A stretch of 64,000 bases of DNA from Castellaniella sp. (GTDB taxonomy: Bacteria > Pseudomonadota > Gammaproteobacteria > Burkholderiales > Burkholderiaceae_B): positions 19,327-83,326 of the forward strand of contig NZ_SCQN01000035.1 of assembly GCF_004321985.1 (NCBI RefSeq), written 5' to 3'. The translations under genes were made by a program, and so were the position numbers. The notes beneath the pieces are model-generated. The model had not been told where the DNA came from, ran no database searches, and saw only the letters and a list, made by a program, of their open reading frames with translations. This document shows positions 1 to 9,906 of the stretch, one piece after another (positions within the stretch are counted from its first letter, which is position 1; every line of letters begins with the position of its first letter).

Positions 1-825
1 CTGGTAGCCGGCGCGGATGACGCGATCCAGGCCAGGCTCGGTCATGCCCATGTCCTCCAGGAAGACCGCCTTGTCCTCGTCATCCAGGTCGGCGATCTCA
101 GCTTCGATGGCGGCGCAGACCGCCACCACGGGCGCATGTTCGGCGGCGGCATAGTCCTGGACCGCCTTCAGGTGCGGATTATCCGCAAAACCGTCTTCCT
201 TGACGTTGGCCACATACAGGACCCGCTTGGCGGTGATGAAGCAATAGCCTTTGATCGTCGCCTGCTCGTCCTCGTCGAGCCCCAGGCTGCGCACGGACTT
301 TCCGGTATCCAGGGCCGCCACGATACGCTCCATCAGAGCCGCGATCCGGATGCCTTCCTTGTCGCCCGATCCCGCGAGCTTGCGGTTTTTCTGCAGCACC
401 TTGTCGGCCGTCACCAGATCCGCCAGAGCCAGCTCGGTGTTGATGACCTCGATGTCGGACACCGGATTCACACGGCCCGATACATGGATCACGTTGTCGT
501 CTTCGAAGCAGCGTACGACATGCACGATGGCGTCCGTCTCGCGGATGTTGGCCAGAAACTGGTTGCCCAGGCCCTCGCCCTTCGAGGCGCCGGCTACCAG
601 ACCGGCGATGTCGACGAATTCCACGACCGCCGGCACGATGCGCTCGGGCTTCGCGATGGCGGCCAACTGCGCCAGACGCGAATCGGGAACTTCAACGACG
701 CCGACGTTGGGTTCTATGGTGCAAAACGGATAGTTCTCCGCCGCGATGCCCGCCTTGGTCAGGGCGTTGAACAGGGTGGATTTGCCGACGTTGGGCAGGC
801 CAACGATGCCGCATTGCAGTGCCAT
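1..825 (-). CDS. ychF: Redox-regulated ATPase/GTPase YchF (C-terminus off the left edge)
   Basis: Obg-family P-loop NTPase that binds ATP and associates with ribosomes and translation factors in the cytoplasm. Translating the minus strand from the ATG at 825 gives [20 protein letters not shown], with the G1 loop GLPNVGKS right at the N-terminus as in all YchF proteins, followed by the FVDIAGLV G3 motif. The reading frame runs open for 275 codons to base 1; YchF is usually about 363 residues, so roughly 88 C-terminal residues (most of the TGS domain) lie outside the window. It is the last gene of a minus-strand housekeeping line after pth and a membrane protease, the neighbourhood usual for pth-ychF in proteobacteria. 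Confidence 0.96.
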   Translation of the reverse strand, partial: MALQCGIVGLPNVGKSTLFNALTKAGIAAENYPFCTIEPNVGVVEVPDSRLAQLAAIAKPERIVPAVVEFVDIAGLVAGASKGEGLGNQFLANIRETDAIVHVVRCFEDDNVIHVSGRVNPVSDIEVINTELALADLVTADKVLQKNRKLAGSGDKEGIRIAALMERIVAALDTGKSVRSLGLDEDEQATIKGYCFITAKRVLYVANVKEDGFADNPHLKAVQDYAAAEHAPVVAVCAAIEAEIADLDDEDKAVFLEDMGMTEPGLDRVIRAGYQ

Positions 826-1001
826 GAGGATTCCGAATCAGAGAAGAAAAAAGGACGGTGCCACGACGCACGGTGCAGCGGCCCAAGCCGGGTCCGGCGC
901 GCCTGCGGCAGCCACTCGTCGGCGCTATTGTACTGTCGGCCGCATCTACGCATCCACGCATCCGGCCGGTGGATCAAAGGCACGATCCGACGCAACACCC
1001 C

Positions 1002-1790
1002 TCACCCGACGGCAAGCTCCGGGGCGAAATGCAGGATCAGCGCCAGCAGCAGCAACGGTCCCCCATTGAAGAACGCGTGGAGCATCATCGATGCGCCAAT
1101 CCCTCGACGGATCCGGATCCAGCCCAGCACCATGCCGGTGACCCACTGCGGTAGCACGAGCAGCGGCAACAGGAACAGCGACATGCGGTCGAAGCGGAAG
1201 TTGTACAGATGGACGGCTGCGAACGTCACGGCGCTGCAGTGGAACAGCCAGGGATAGAGGCGATGCGCCAGCCTGCGCTGGGGCCAGGAAAGCGTCCACC
1301 CCCTTTGCCAGCGGTGGCCTCGCTCATACCAGACGGGGGCAGCCACCAGCAGCAGCGCCAGCACAGCCATCACCCCCGAGGTGACACGCGGCCCCTGAGC
1401 CAGAATGACAACCATGAGCGGCACGAACCAGATGATCATGGCGGGGCGCCGCAGGACGTACCGGAAGGTCAGTTCCTCGATCACCGGCGCCCAGACAAGG
1501 GCCGTCAGCCAAGGCAGGTTGAGAAGATCCAGCCGATGCTGGGCACCCGCTGCCTGCGCTGCCGACAGGGCGAGCGGCGCAAACACAAACAGATTCACCA
1601 GCCAGAGCAGCAGCGCCCAGTGAAGCAGCCGCCACCAGGGCGCGCCCACCGAGAAGTCCGCACGGAGGCTACCGCCGACCGCATGGGCCCCAAGGCGCGG
1701 GCCGGGGCGAGGGTGCCTCAGGAACCACAGGAAGTCCACGATCTCCTGGCCCATGGAGGGCAAGCCGAGCGGGCGCCGAAATCCAGGCAT
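1002..1790 (-). CDS. CPBP-family intramembrane glutamic protease (Abi/Rce1-like)
   Basis: Predicted 262-residue polytopic membrane protein. The three CPBP signatures are visible in order: EELTFR at residues 105-110 (EExxxR), FAAVH at 190-194, and MMLHAFFN with His238 and Asn242. These residues form the active site in Rce1-like proteases, which cleave near the C-terminus of membrane or prenylated substrates; bacterial members have varied and mostly unknown substrates. The N-terminal 50 residues are polar and the remainder is largely hydrophobic helices. It sits between pth (45 bp upstream) and ychF (about 175 bp downstream) on the same strand. A later start at Met13 is possible but has no better ribosome-binding site. 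Family assignment is firm, substrate unknown. Confidence 0.85.
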   Translation of the reverse strand: MPGFRRPLGLPSMGQEIVDFLWFLRHPRPGPRLGAHAVGGSLRADFSVGAPWWRLLHWALLLWLVNLFVFAPLALSAAQAAGAQHRLDLLNLPWLTALVWAPVIEELTFRYVLRRPAMIIWFVPLMVVILAQGPRVTSGVMAVLALLLVAAPVWYERGHRWQRGWTLSWPQRRLAHRLYPWLFHCSAVTFAAVHLYNFRFDRMSLFLLPLLVLPQWVTGMVLGWIRIRRGIGASMMLHAFFNGGPLLLLALILHFAPELAVG

Positions 1791-1835
1791 GTCAATCAGC
1801 GCCCTCTGTTCGTTCGACCTGATGCCAGAGAATCG

Positions 1836-2435
1836 TTACGCATGAGGATTTCCCTGGTGTAGGCGCTCTGTGGCGCGATCCATCTCACCGTCCAGCAACT
1901 GCGGCAGCACGACGCGGCAGCGATTGATCACGTCGTCGATGCCCGGCATGTCCTGCTTGCGCGGCGGATGCAGTACGAAATTGATGACCGGCTGGTCCAG
2001 CCCCAGGCTGCGCGGGTGGCCGGTACCAATGCGCAAGCGCCAGAACTTGGACGTACCAAGCACGGACTGGATGTCGCGCAGACCATTGTGGCCCGCATGT
2101 CCGCCACCGAGCTTGAGCTTCACCGCACCCGGCAGCAAATCGAGTTCATCGTGCAGCACCAGAATTTCCTCGGGCAGCAGCTTGTAGAACCGGGCCAGAG
2201 CCCCGACTGCCTGACCCGACTTGTTCATGAAGGTGGTCGGCTTGGCCAACACCACTCCCTGGCCCGCATGGCGTGCGCGCGCCACCCAGGCAAAGAACGG
2301 CTTCTCCAGCAGGAAGGCGGCGTGCAGGTCATCGGCAAAATGATCCGCCAGCCAGAAACCGGCATTGTGACGGGTTGCCTCGTACTCCGGGCCTGGATTT
2401 CCCAGCCCTACGATGAGACGGATAGGCGCAGTCAT
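1836..2435 (-). CDS. pth: Peptidyl-tRNA hydrolase
   Basis: Cytoplasmic enzyme that frees tRNA from peptidyl-tRNAs dropped by stalled ribosomes. At 199 residues it matches the family length. The N-terminus has VGLGNPG with Asn13, then TRHNAGF with the catalytic His23, [10 protein letters not shown] in the substrate groove, and LHDELD with Asp96, which orients the histidine. [12 protein letters not shown] follows. The gene lies downstream of rplY, the usual arrangement, but a hairpin terminator separates the two, so pth probably also has its own promoter or depends on readthrough. Confidence 0.98.
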   Translation of the reverse strand: MTAPIRLIVGLGNPGPEYEATRHNAGFWLADHFADDLHAAFLLEKPFFAWVARARHAGQGVVLAKPTTFMNKSGQAVGALARFYKLLPEEILVLHDELDLLPGAVKLKLGGGHAGHNGLRDIQSVLGTSKFWRLRIGTGHPRSLGLDQPVINFVLHPPRKQDMPGIDDVINRCRVVLPQLLDGEMDRATERLHQGNPHA

Positions 2436-2486
2436 CTGGTCGGCAATTTCATCGGTTCATGTTTCGGACGACGTCCATCATAGGAC

Positions 2487-2518
2487 AAAACCCCCGCCGG
2501 CTCGCGCCGTGCGGGGGT
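2487..2518 (-). terminator. Rho-independent terminator after rplY
   Basis: A perfect 8-bp stem, ACCCCCGC at 2490-2497 pairing with GCGGGGGT at 2511-2518 around a 13-base loop. On the minus strand it is followed by TTTTGT. It lies 25 bp past the rplY stop codon, in the correct orientation to end the prs-rplY transcript before pth. Confidence 0.8.
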
Positions 2519-2542
2519 CCTGAAAGCCATGACAGCAGCGGC

Positions 2543-3178
2543 TTATTCGGCAGCAGGCGCTTCGGGAGCAGCCGGCGTGGCCGACGGCGTCTCGGGCGTG
2601 ACGTCTTCCTTCACTTCCTTGACTTCGGCAGCCTGAGCCATGATGGGGTTGGTGTCGCCGCCGTGCGGAACGTACTTCACGCCGACCGGGAGCGTGATGT
2701 CCGACAGGTGCAGGCGGGAACTGCCCACCATGCCGCCCAAGTCGATCTCGATGAACTGCGGGAGGTTGGCCGGCAGGCAGGTGATGTCGAGTTCGGAGGG
2801 GCCGTGCGTGATGATCTGACCGGCCAGTTTGACGGCTGGGCTCTGTTCGGCATTCAGGTAGTGCACCGGCACACGGGTGTTCAGCGCCTGGGTGGCATCC
2901 ACACGCTGGAAGTCCACGTGCAGGACCAGTTGCCTGTATGGGTGCCATTGCACGGCACGGACCAGGACTTGTTCACTCTTGCCGTCCAGGACCATGTCCA
3001 GGATGGAAGCGTGGAACTCTTCCTTATTCAGTGCGTGATAGATCTCGTTGTGATCAAGCTCGATATTGGCCGGCGCGGACTTGCCACCATAGACGATGGC
3101 AGGAACGCGACCGGCGCGGCGCAGGCGGCGGCTCGCACTCGAACCCTGGACGCCACGCGAAGAAGCGGTGAATTGCAT
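2543..3178 (-). CDS. rplY: 50S ribosomal protein L25, long CTC/TL5 type
   Basis: Binds 5S rRNA in the large ribosomal subunit. The 211-residue product begins MQFTASSRG, the usual CTC N-terminus, followed by the L25 core (RRAGRVPAIVYGG) and the C-terminal beta domain of the long form. It ends in an acidic, Ala/Pro/Glu-rich tail. The open frame extends 34 codons further upstream, but the ATG at 3178 carries a clear GGAG ribosome-binding site and gives the family N-terminus, so it is the chosen start. It is cotranscribed with prs just upstream and followed by a hairpin terminator. Confidence 0.96.
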   Translation of the reverse strand: MQFTASSRGVQGSSASRRLRRAGRVPAIVYGGKSAPANIELDHNEIYHALNKEEFHASILDMVLDGKSEQVLVRAVQWHPYRQLVLHVDFQRVDATQALNTRVPVHYLNAEQSPAVKLAGQIITHGPSELDITCLPANLPQFIEIDLGGMVGSSRLHLSDITLPVGVKYVPHGGDTNPIMAQAAEVKEVKEDVTPETPSATPAAPEAPAAE

Positions 3179-3276
3179 GAAAAACTCCAAATGTCGGGTA
3201 CCAATGACGGCCCCGGAACAACTGGCAGCAAACGCTGCCGGAAAATCCCCCGCCGCGACCAGCGGAAGACGAAAAA

Positions 3277-4227
<951 letters not shown>

Positions 4228-4321
4228 GGTCTCGAACCAATGTGTCAAATGACAAGGCTGTTGAACTGCTCCCCGAAGGGGCCGACTCAACAGCCTGGAT
4301 GCTGCCTGCTAGGCGTAGAGG

Positions 4322-4398
4322 TGGCTGGGGAAGAAGGATTCGAACCTTCGCATGCCGGAATCAAAATCCGGTGCCTTAACCAGCTTGGCGATTCCCCA
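4322..4398 (-). tRNA. tRNA-Gln (anticodon TTG), CCA encoded
   Basis: The minus strand reads TGGGGAATCGCCAAGC and so on, with a 7-bp acceptor stem TGGGGAA/TTCCCCA, a T-loop GGTTCGAATCC, and anticodon TTG within GATTTTGATT. Discriminator G is followed by an encoded CCA at 4322-4324, so the mature body without CCA is 4325-4398. It lies 5 bp after ispE and about 95 bp ahead of prs, the familiar ispE-tRNAGln-prs order. No duplicated 3' end that would suggest an integrated element was seen. Confidence 0.97.
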
Positions 4399-4403
4399 AT
4401 ATT

Positions 4404-5300
4404 TCAGTCCACAGTCCAGCCGCGCAGCGGATGATCGGCCAGGCCCTGACAAACCCAGGATCCGCCAATCGCGCCGTCGGGCAGGCTGGATATTTTACTG
4501 ATTATTCGATCACGCTGCAGCCGCGCATCGACCAGATTTTCGAAGGATGCAAAGAGGCATGCACCCGACCCCGTCATGCGGACTTCCAGCCCCGCATCCC
4601 GCATGGCCCGCGCCACGCGCGAGACTGCCGGATAATGGCGAAAGACGACGGCTTCCAGATCGTTGCGGCCAAAGAGGCCCGACTGCCCTGTCTGCCAATC
4701 AGTAAAGACAGCGATTTTTACCGATTCCGAATTTCTTGTCAAATCGGGATCCGCGAAAATCCTGGCCGTCGGCACCTGAACCGGGGGCTGCACGATCCAG
4801 TAAGCGCGATCGGGCAGCACGACCGGCGTCAGGTCTTCTCCGATACCCTGGGCGAAGGCTGATTGGCCAAACACGAAAACCGGGACATCGGCCCCCAACG
4901 ACACCGCCAGCCGGAGCAACTGCGGGCGCCGCAGCCGCGTCTCCCACAACCGATTGAGGGCAATCAGCGTCGATGCAGCGTCGCTGGAGCCGCCCCCCAG
5001 ACCGCCGCCTGCCGGAATGCGCTTCTCGTAGCGGATGCGGACACCGTATCCGACGCCGGTCGCCGCCTGCAGGGCCTGCGCCGCTCGCACGACCAGGTCG
5101 TCTTCCTGAGCCAGGCCCGCCAGGCCCCCGCCCTCGCGCAGGATGCGCCCATCAGCCGTGCGCTCGAAGTGCAGCAGATCGCACAGGTCGACAAAGCGGA
5201 AAACGGACTGGAGCAGATGGTAGCCATCCTCCCGGCGCCCGACCACATGCAGGAACAGATTCAGCTTGGCCGGAGCGGGGACGTCATGAAGGGCCTGCAC
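4404..5300 (-). CDS. ispE: 4-diphosphocytidyl-2-C-methyl-D-erythritol kinase
   Basis: GHMP-family kinase of the non-mevalonate isoprenoid pathway; it phosphorylates CDP-ME to CDP-ME2P. The 298-residue product has the N-terminal APAKLNLFLHVVGRREDGYH signature, the ATP-binding loop PAGGGLGGGSSDAA and the C-terminal MTGSGACLFASF motif. It starts with GTG at 5300, 3 bp after the lolB stop; a GGAG ribosome-binding site about 7 bases upstream supports this start. It is part of the TPR-lolB-ispE-tRNA-prs line. Confidence 0.97.
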   Translation of the reverse strand: MQALHDVPAPAKLNLFLHVVGRREDGYHLLQSVFRFVDLCDLLHFERTADGRILREGGGLAGLAQEDDLVVRAAQALQAATGVGYGVRIRYEKRIPAGGGLGGGSSDAASTLIALNRLWETRLRRPQLLRLAVSLGADVPVFVFGQSAFAQGIGEDLTPVVLPDRAYWIVQPPVQVPTARIFADPDLTRNSESVKIAVFTDWQTGQSGLFGRNDLEAVVFRHYPAVSRVARAMRDAGLEVRMTGSGACLFASFENLVDARLQRDRIISKISSLPDGAIGGSWVCQGLADHPLRGWTVD

Positions 5301-5303
5301 CCG

Positions 5304-5885
5304 TCAGCTCCGGTCGACCACTAGCTGCAGCCGCCACTGCCCCTGATCATCCTGCCGCAACAGGCGGACACGCTGCGGTCCAAGATCATCGTAGTCGGAC
5401 AGGTGCACCTGCCAGCCGTCCTGTTCCATGGCCGTCAGGTGGCCCTGGCTATCGCGCTGGGCGTTCTGCACCGGGTGCCCTTGTACGGGCTGACCCCGGA
5501 TCCAGGCGCGCAGGCCCGAGACCGGCATGGTATGTCCCCAGATGAGCGCCAGCAGCGCATCCGGGTTGGCGGCCGTCTCATGACTGCCATCGGCGCGCTC
5601 CAGCACCGACAAGCCCGGCTGCACCTGGATCCGGGCCAGCACGCTGCCCAGCGGGGTGCTGAGATCCAGCCTCAGTGTCCGGCCATCGTCCCGCCAAGAA
5701 AACCCGCCCTGGGCGGCATAGGGCGCCTGCGCCACCGGCTGCAGATTGACGGCAAAACGCCCGACACGCTCGAAGGCGGGTCCCTGCCCGCCAATGCGTG
5801 TGGGGGCCGCACAGGCCGCCAGCACCCCAGCCAGCAACAGCACCAGTCCGCCGCGCCACCACCGGCTGCAGACCAATCCGCTCAT
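5304..5885 (-). CDS. lolB: Outer-membrane lipoprotein-sorting receptor LolB
   Basis: Anchored on the inner face of the outer membrane, LolB accepts lipoproteins from LolA and inserts them. The 193-residue protein has a short positively charged N-terminus, a hydrophobic core and the lipobox LAAC with Cys25, and the length of the family. The FSWRDDGRTLRLDLSTPLG region fits the LolB beta-barrel. It overlaps the upstream TPR gene by 4 bp (ATGA) and precedes ispE by 3 bp, the standard lolB-ispE pairing. Confidence 0.93.
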   Translation of the reverse strand: MSGLVCSRWWRGGLVLLLAGVLAACAAPTRIGGQGPAFERVGRFAVNLQPVAQAPYAAQGGFSWRDDGRTLRLDLSTPLGSVLARIQVQPGLSVLERADGSHETAANPDALLALIWGHTMPVSGLRAWIRGQPVQGHPVQNAQRDSQGHLTAMEQDGWQVHLSDYDDLGPQRVRLLRQDDQGQWRLQLVVDRS

Positions 5886-7654
5886 GGCAGGCGGACCCCC
5901 AGACGCTTGAGCGTAGACAGCAAGGTCTGGTTCTTGGGATCGATTTTCAGGCCCTCGGACCAGACGGTCCGGGCTTCTTCGCGGCGCTTCAGCATCCAGA
6001 GCGCTTCACCCAAGTGCGCGGCCACGTCGGCTGCCTGCAACTGGTCATAGGAGCGGCGCAGATACTCAAGCGCCCCCTGGTAGTCCTTGGTGCGAAACAG
6101 ATACCAGCCCACACTGTCGAGCACATAGGGGTTGTCTGGTTCCAGGTCCAGCGCCCGCTCCAGCAAGTCGCGCGCCTCGGGCAGGCGCCGGTTCTGCTCA
6201 ACCAGCGTATAGCCCAGGGAGTTATAGGCATTGGCATTGTCCGGGTTCAGTTCGATCACGCGGCGCATGAGCTTTTCGAACTCGGCCGTCTTGCCCTGCT
6301 GGTGCAGCAGCATCCCCAAGTCGTATTTGATTTCGGGCGTGTCCGGCATTTTCAGATCGGCCGCCTTCAGGATTTCGGCAGCCTGGTCCGTGCGCCCCGC
6401 ATCGCGGTAGATCGAAGCCAGTGTGAGCTGAACGACGATCCGTTCACGCCGGTCGGCCGGCTTGATCGCATCCAGCGTGGCGCGCGCACGCACCAGATCC
6501 CCCATCTTCCCATCGAGCACCGCCTCGTGTGTGCGCGCCTGGAACTGCAGCGATGGTTCGTCGATCAGCCGCAGCTGGCGGATGGCTTCCTTGTAGTTGT
6601 GCTCCCGCTCGGCGATCTGCACCAGCAGCAGCCGGGCATCCGACGTGTCGGCCTGTGCATTAGTGGTGCCGTCAGCCAGCGCCTTGCGGCGCGACTGTTG
6701 CACCGTCAGGTATTCAGAGAGCAGGGTCTTGGCGGCATCGTAGCGGCCTGCCCGGGTATTGACCTCGGCCTCGGTGTAGAGCAGGTCGAAGTCCTCTGGG
6801 GTGCGCTTCAGCATCTTGTTCAGCAGCGAAAGCGCCTGGTCGTACGAACCCGTGCCGGTGAGACGGCTCACCAGCAGAAGCTGGAGCGCCCGCTCGTTGG
6901 GATGCTTGTCCAGATAGGCATAGGTGTCGCGCACGGCACGTTGAGGATCCACCCGCAGGCCGTACTCCAGCACGCGCTGAGCCGCATCCGTGGAGTCCGG
7001 GTCCAGCTGCTGCGCCTTCCGGGCCTCTTCGACCGCCCTGCGCGGATCACCAGCCGCCCAGGCCGCGTCAGCCAGCGCCAGATGCGCGAGCGGAGCATCC
7101 TGGACGTCAGCCAGCGCGCGGTCCAGCACTTCCAGCGCCAGCCGCTTGTCCGTCATCTTGCCCACGATGCCGGAGGCCTGCACGATGGCTTCGTCCCGGT
7201 CGGTCGCCGACTGGATGCGACGCGCCAGGGTCCGTGCCAGTCCCTCGGTCTGGCCGCTGGAGGCTGACAGCGCCAGCGACGCGGCGATGGCTTCCGGATC
7301 CTTGGGCGCCAGCAATGCCCATTCGCGCGCGGCGCGCAGCGCCAGATTCAGGTTGCGGCCCGACATTGCGGTCTGGAAGGAGCGCTGCGCCAGTCGCGGG
7401 TCTAGCGTGTCATGCGCCAGCGACAGCAGTTCCTGCGCCGCGTCGTCATACTGGTTGTTCTGTACCGCGAATTCGGCGACCAGGATGCGATACAGGAGAT
7501 CGGGAGAGAGATTGACGACCGGGGGCTCGCCACTACGCAAATGGATCGTTTCGACCGGATCGGCTGGTACCGCCGCAGGCGGCGCAGCCCATGCCGTCTC
7601 GTGTGCAGCGGCCAGCGCCAGCACAACGGGAAACACAGAAGCGGGGAATCTCAT
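5882..7654 (-). CDS. Exported tetratricopeptide-repeat protein
   Basis: A 590-residue protein with a cleavable-looking signal peptide (MRFPASVFPVVLALAAAHE, cleavage near AWAA) and then essentially all alpha-helical TPR repeats. Clear units are seen at about residues 430-560 (for example AYNSLGYTLVEQNRRLPEA and VLDSVGWYLFRTKDYQGA). Such proteins scaffold envelope complexes, and the position directly upstream of lolB, with a 4-bp overlap, is common in betaproteobacteria. The specific partner is unknown. It is the first gene of the minus-strand line and is divergent from mutM. Confidence 0.9.
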   Translation of the reverse strand: MRFPASVFPVVLALAAAHETAWAAPPAAVPADPVETIHLRSGEPPVVNLSPDLLYRILVAEFAVQNNQYDDAAQELLSLAHDTLDPRLAQRSFQTAMSGRNLNLALRAAREWALLAPKDPEAIAASLALSASSGQTEGLARTLARRIQSATDRDEAIVQASGIVGKMTDKRLALEVLDRALADVQDAPLAHLALADAAWAAGDPRRAVEEARKAQQLDPDSTDAAQRVLEYGLRVDPQRAVRDTYAYLDKHPNERALQLLLVSRLTGTGSYDQALSLLNKMLKRTPEDFDLLYTEAEVNTRAGRYDAAKTLLSEYLTVQQSRRKALADGTTNAQADTSDARLLLVQIAEREHNYKEAIRQLRLIDEPSLQFQARTHEAVLDGKMGDLVRARATLDAIKPADRRERIVVQLTLASIYRDAGRTDQAAEILKAADLKMPDTPEIKYDLGMLLHQQGKTAEFEKLMRRVIELNPDNANAYNSLGYTLVEQNRRLPEARDLLERALDLEPDNPYVLDSVGWYLFRTKDYQGALEYLRRSYDQLQAADVAAHLGEALWMLKRREEARTVWSEGLKIDPKNQTLLSTLKRLGVRLP

Positions 7655-7741
7655 TTGCGGTAACCATAAACCGGTACGCGATTCAGCATCGCGTCTGGTG
7701 GCAAAATTGCGTCATACGAAAGTGGATGTTATCACCCTGCC

Positions 7742-8569
7742 ATGCCTGAACTGCCGGAAGTTGAAACAACTCGTCGTGGAATTGCCACGGTTATGCCAGG
7801 ACGCGTTCTGCGGGCGCTCATCGTCCACGAACCCAGGCTGCGCTGGCCGGTCCCCGCCGCACTGCCCGACCAGGTCTGCAATCAACGCGTACTGGCCTGT
7901 GACCGGCGCGGCAAATACTTGCTGATCCGGTTCGAGCCCGGGACGATCATTCTGCACCTGGGCATGTCCGGGTCCCTGCGGCGCGTCACGTCGGATGCCC
8001 CGCTGCGCAAGCATGACCACATCGAATTCCTGTTCGATGACGCGCGCTTTTTGTTACACGATCCACGCCGCTTTGGGGCCATGCTGTGGCATCCATCGAA
8101 CGCCGGGCCCCTCATGGCCCATCCATTGCTGGCTCACCTCGGCATGGAGCCATTCGACCCGGCCTTCACTCCGGAAGCGCTCCATGCCGGGATCCACTCG
8201 CACCACCAGGCCATCAAGCAGGTCCTGCTGGGCGGACACATCGTCGTAGGCGTGGGCAACATCTACGCATCCGAATCGCTGTTCCAGGCGCAAATTGACC
8301 CGCGCACCCGCGCCGACCGGCTGTCCCGCCCCCGTTGCGCACGACTGCACGCTGCCATTCGGACCACACTCACCCAGGCGCTGGAATCAGGGGGCAGCAC
8401 CTTACGCGATTATGTGAACGCGCAGGGCACGCCAGGCGCCTATTTCACGCTGCATGCGGCTGTCTACGAACGCGACGGCCAGCCCTGCCCGCGGTGCGCC
8501 ACACCCATCCGGCGTGTCGTGCAGGGGCAAAGGGCGACTTATTTCTGCCCACATTGCCAGACCCGCTGA
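7742..8569 (+). CDS. mutM: Formamidopyrimidine-DNA glycosylase
   Basis: Excises 8-oxoguanine and formamidopyrimidines and nicks the abasic site. The 275-residue product begins MPELPEVETTRRG, so the catalytic Pro2 and Glu3 fix the start at 7742. It ends in the zinc finger CPRC...CPHC. The bases ahead of the ATG (cctgcc) contain no Shine-Dalgarno. A possible promoter TTGCGT (7708-7713), 17-bp spacer and TATCAC (7730-7735) would begin transcription almost at the ATG, so the mRNA may be leaderless (inference). The gene diverges from the TPR gene across 87 bp. Confidence 0.98.
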   Translation: MPELPEVETTRRGIATVMPGRVLRALIVHEPRLRWPVPAALPDQVCNQRVLACDRRGKYLLIRFEPGTIILHLGMSGSLRRVTSDAPLRKHDHIEFLFDDARFLLHDPRRFGAMLWHPSNAGPLMAHPLLAHLGMEPFDPAFTPEALHAGIHSHHQAIKQVLLGGHIVVGVGNIYASESLFQAQIDPRTRADRLSRPRCARLHAAIRTTLTQALESGGSTLRDYVNAQGTPGAYFTLHAAVYERDGQPCPRCATPIRRVVQGQRATYFCPHCQTR

Positions 8570-8671
8570 AAAAACGCCCGGCGCTGCGCCACACCCAAGC
8601 GCGCCGGCGGCCAGCACCCCGTGCTTATGCCACAATAGGCACCTGACGACTCCGCCGCCTCCCGCTACAAG

Positions 8672-9898
8672 ATGACCTCTCCGGCCACCGCGCCCTCGCC
8701 CGAGCCTAGCCATTCGCCGGATCACGCCCGCGCCGCGCTCTTCCTCGTCCTGGTGGGCATCTGCGCAGCTCTGCACATCTGGAAGCTTCCACCCGCGCTT
8801 CCCCAGTTGCAGGCAGACTTCCACCTGGGCCTGGTGGCTTCGGGCTTCCTGCTGTCGGTCGTCCAGATGGGCGGCATGCTGCTGGGCCTGCCCGTGGGCC
8901 TGCTGGCCGAACGCATCGGCTTGCGCCGCTGCATCATTCTTGGCCTGGGCATCCTGTCGATTGCATCGGCCATGGGAGCCGTCTTCGATTCCGGCCTCAT
9001 GGTGCTGCTGGGCCGCGCGGTCGAGGGCGTGGGCTTCCTGATGGTCGTCATGCCCATCCCGGCGCTGATCCGCCGCCTGGTACAGCCCAATCACCTGAGC
9101 CGTATCATGGGCCTGTGGGGTTGCTACATGCCACTGGGCACGGTCCTTATCCTGCTGGCTGGGTCCTGGATTCTGAACTTCGGCCACTGGCAGATCCTGT
9201 GGCTTTTGCTGGCAGCGCTGACGGCGCTTTGCCTGGCGCTGGTCGTCCGCCTGGTTCCGGCCGACGGGATCACCGCCCCCAGGGGTGATTCCATCTCCGC
9301 AATGGCGTTGGCATCGACCACCCTGAAGTCACTGAACGCCTGGCTGGTGGCACTGACTTTCGGCATGTATTCGGGCCAGTGGATCGCCATCATCGGCTTC
9401 CTGCCCACCATCTACGCTGCCGAGGGGATCTCGGGCACGACTGCTGGCCTGCTGACGGCCATCGTCGCCGGATCCAACGCCATCGGCAACCTGTCCGCCG
9501 GCCGGTTGCTGCATCGCGGGGTCGCCGCCTGGCAATTGCTGGTGCTCGGCCTGGCCACCATGATCCTCTGTGCATGGGGCGCTTTCGGGGCGGGCCTGCC
9601 GGCCTCCGGGCAGTTCGTGGCCGTGTTCTTGTTTTCGCTCGTGGGCGGGCTGGTGCCCGCAACACTGTTCGTGCTGGCGCTGACGCTGGCGCCCACGCCG
9701 CAGACCGCATCGGCCACCATCGGCTGGATGCAGCAATGCTCGTCGCTGGGTCAGTTTGCAGGCCCGCCGCTGGTGGCCTGGGTCGTCCACGCCGCCGGCA
9801 ACGACTGGCAATGGACCTGGGTGGCCACCAGCACGCTGTCCGCGCTGGGAATCCTGCTCGCGCTGGCGATCCGCACCCGTACCCGCGCGCGCGCGTGA
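8672..9898 (+). CDS. Major facilitator superfamily transporter (CynX/NimT-like)
   Basis: A 408-residue inner-membrane carrier with about 12 hydrophobic segments. The loop after TM2 has the MFS pattern G-LAERIGLRR, and the second half restarts near residue 220 after a hydrophilic central loop. The architecture resembles the cyanate/nitroimidazole-type MFS carriers; the substrate cannot be read from the sequence. The N-terminal 22 residues are Pro/Ser-rich. It follows mutM by 102 bp on the same strand and converges with an FAD oxidoreductase gene. Confidence 0.85.
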   Translation: MTSPATAPSPEPSHSPDHARAALFLVLVGICAALHIWKLPPALPQLQADFHLGLVASGFLLSVVQMGGMLLGLPVGLLAERIGLRRCIILGLGILSIASAMGAVFDSGLMVLLGRAVEGVGFLMVVMPIPALIRRLVQPNHLSRIMGLWGCYMPLGTVLILLAGSWILNFGHWQILWLLLAALTALCLALVVRLVPADGITAPRGDSISAMALASTTLKSLNAWLVALTFGMYSGQWIAIIGFLPTIYAAEGISGTTAGLLTAIVAGSNAIGNLSAGRLLHRGVAAWQLLVLGLATMILCAWGAFGAGLPASGQFVAVFLFSLVGGLVPATLFVLALTLAPTPQTASATIGWMQQCSSLGQFAGPPLVAWVVHAAGNDWQWTWVATSTLSALGILLALAIRTRTRARA

Positions 9899-9906
9899 TG
9901 GCGGGC

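Noticed and set aside
3224..3239. Terminator between prs and rplY (GGCAGC-AAAC-GCTGCC)
   Set aside because: The stem is only 6 bp and has no T-run on either strand, so it is unlikely to stop transcription.
4322..4398. tRNA-Gln as an integration site
   Set aside because: No integrase nearby and no duplicated tRNA 3' end was noticed; the flanking genes are in the conserved housekeeping order.
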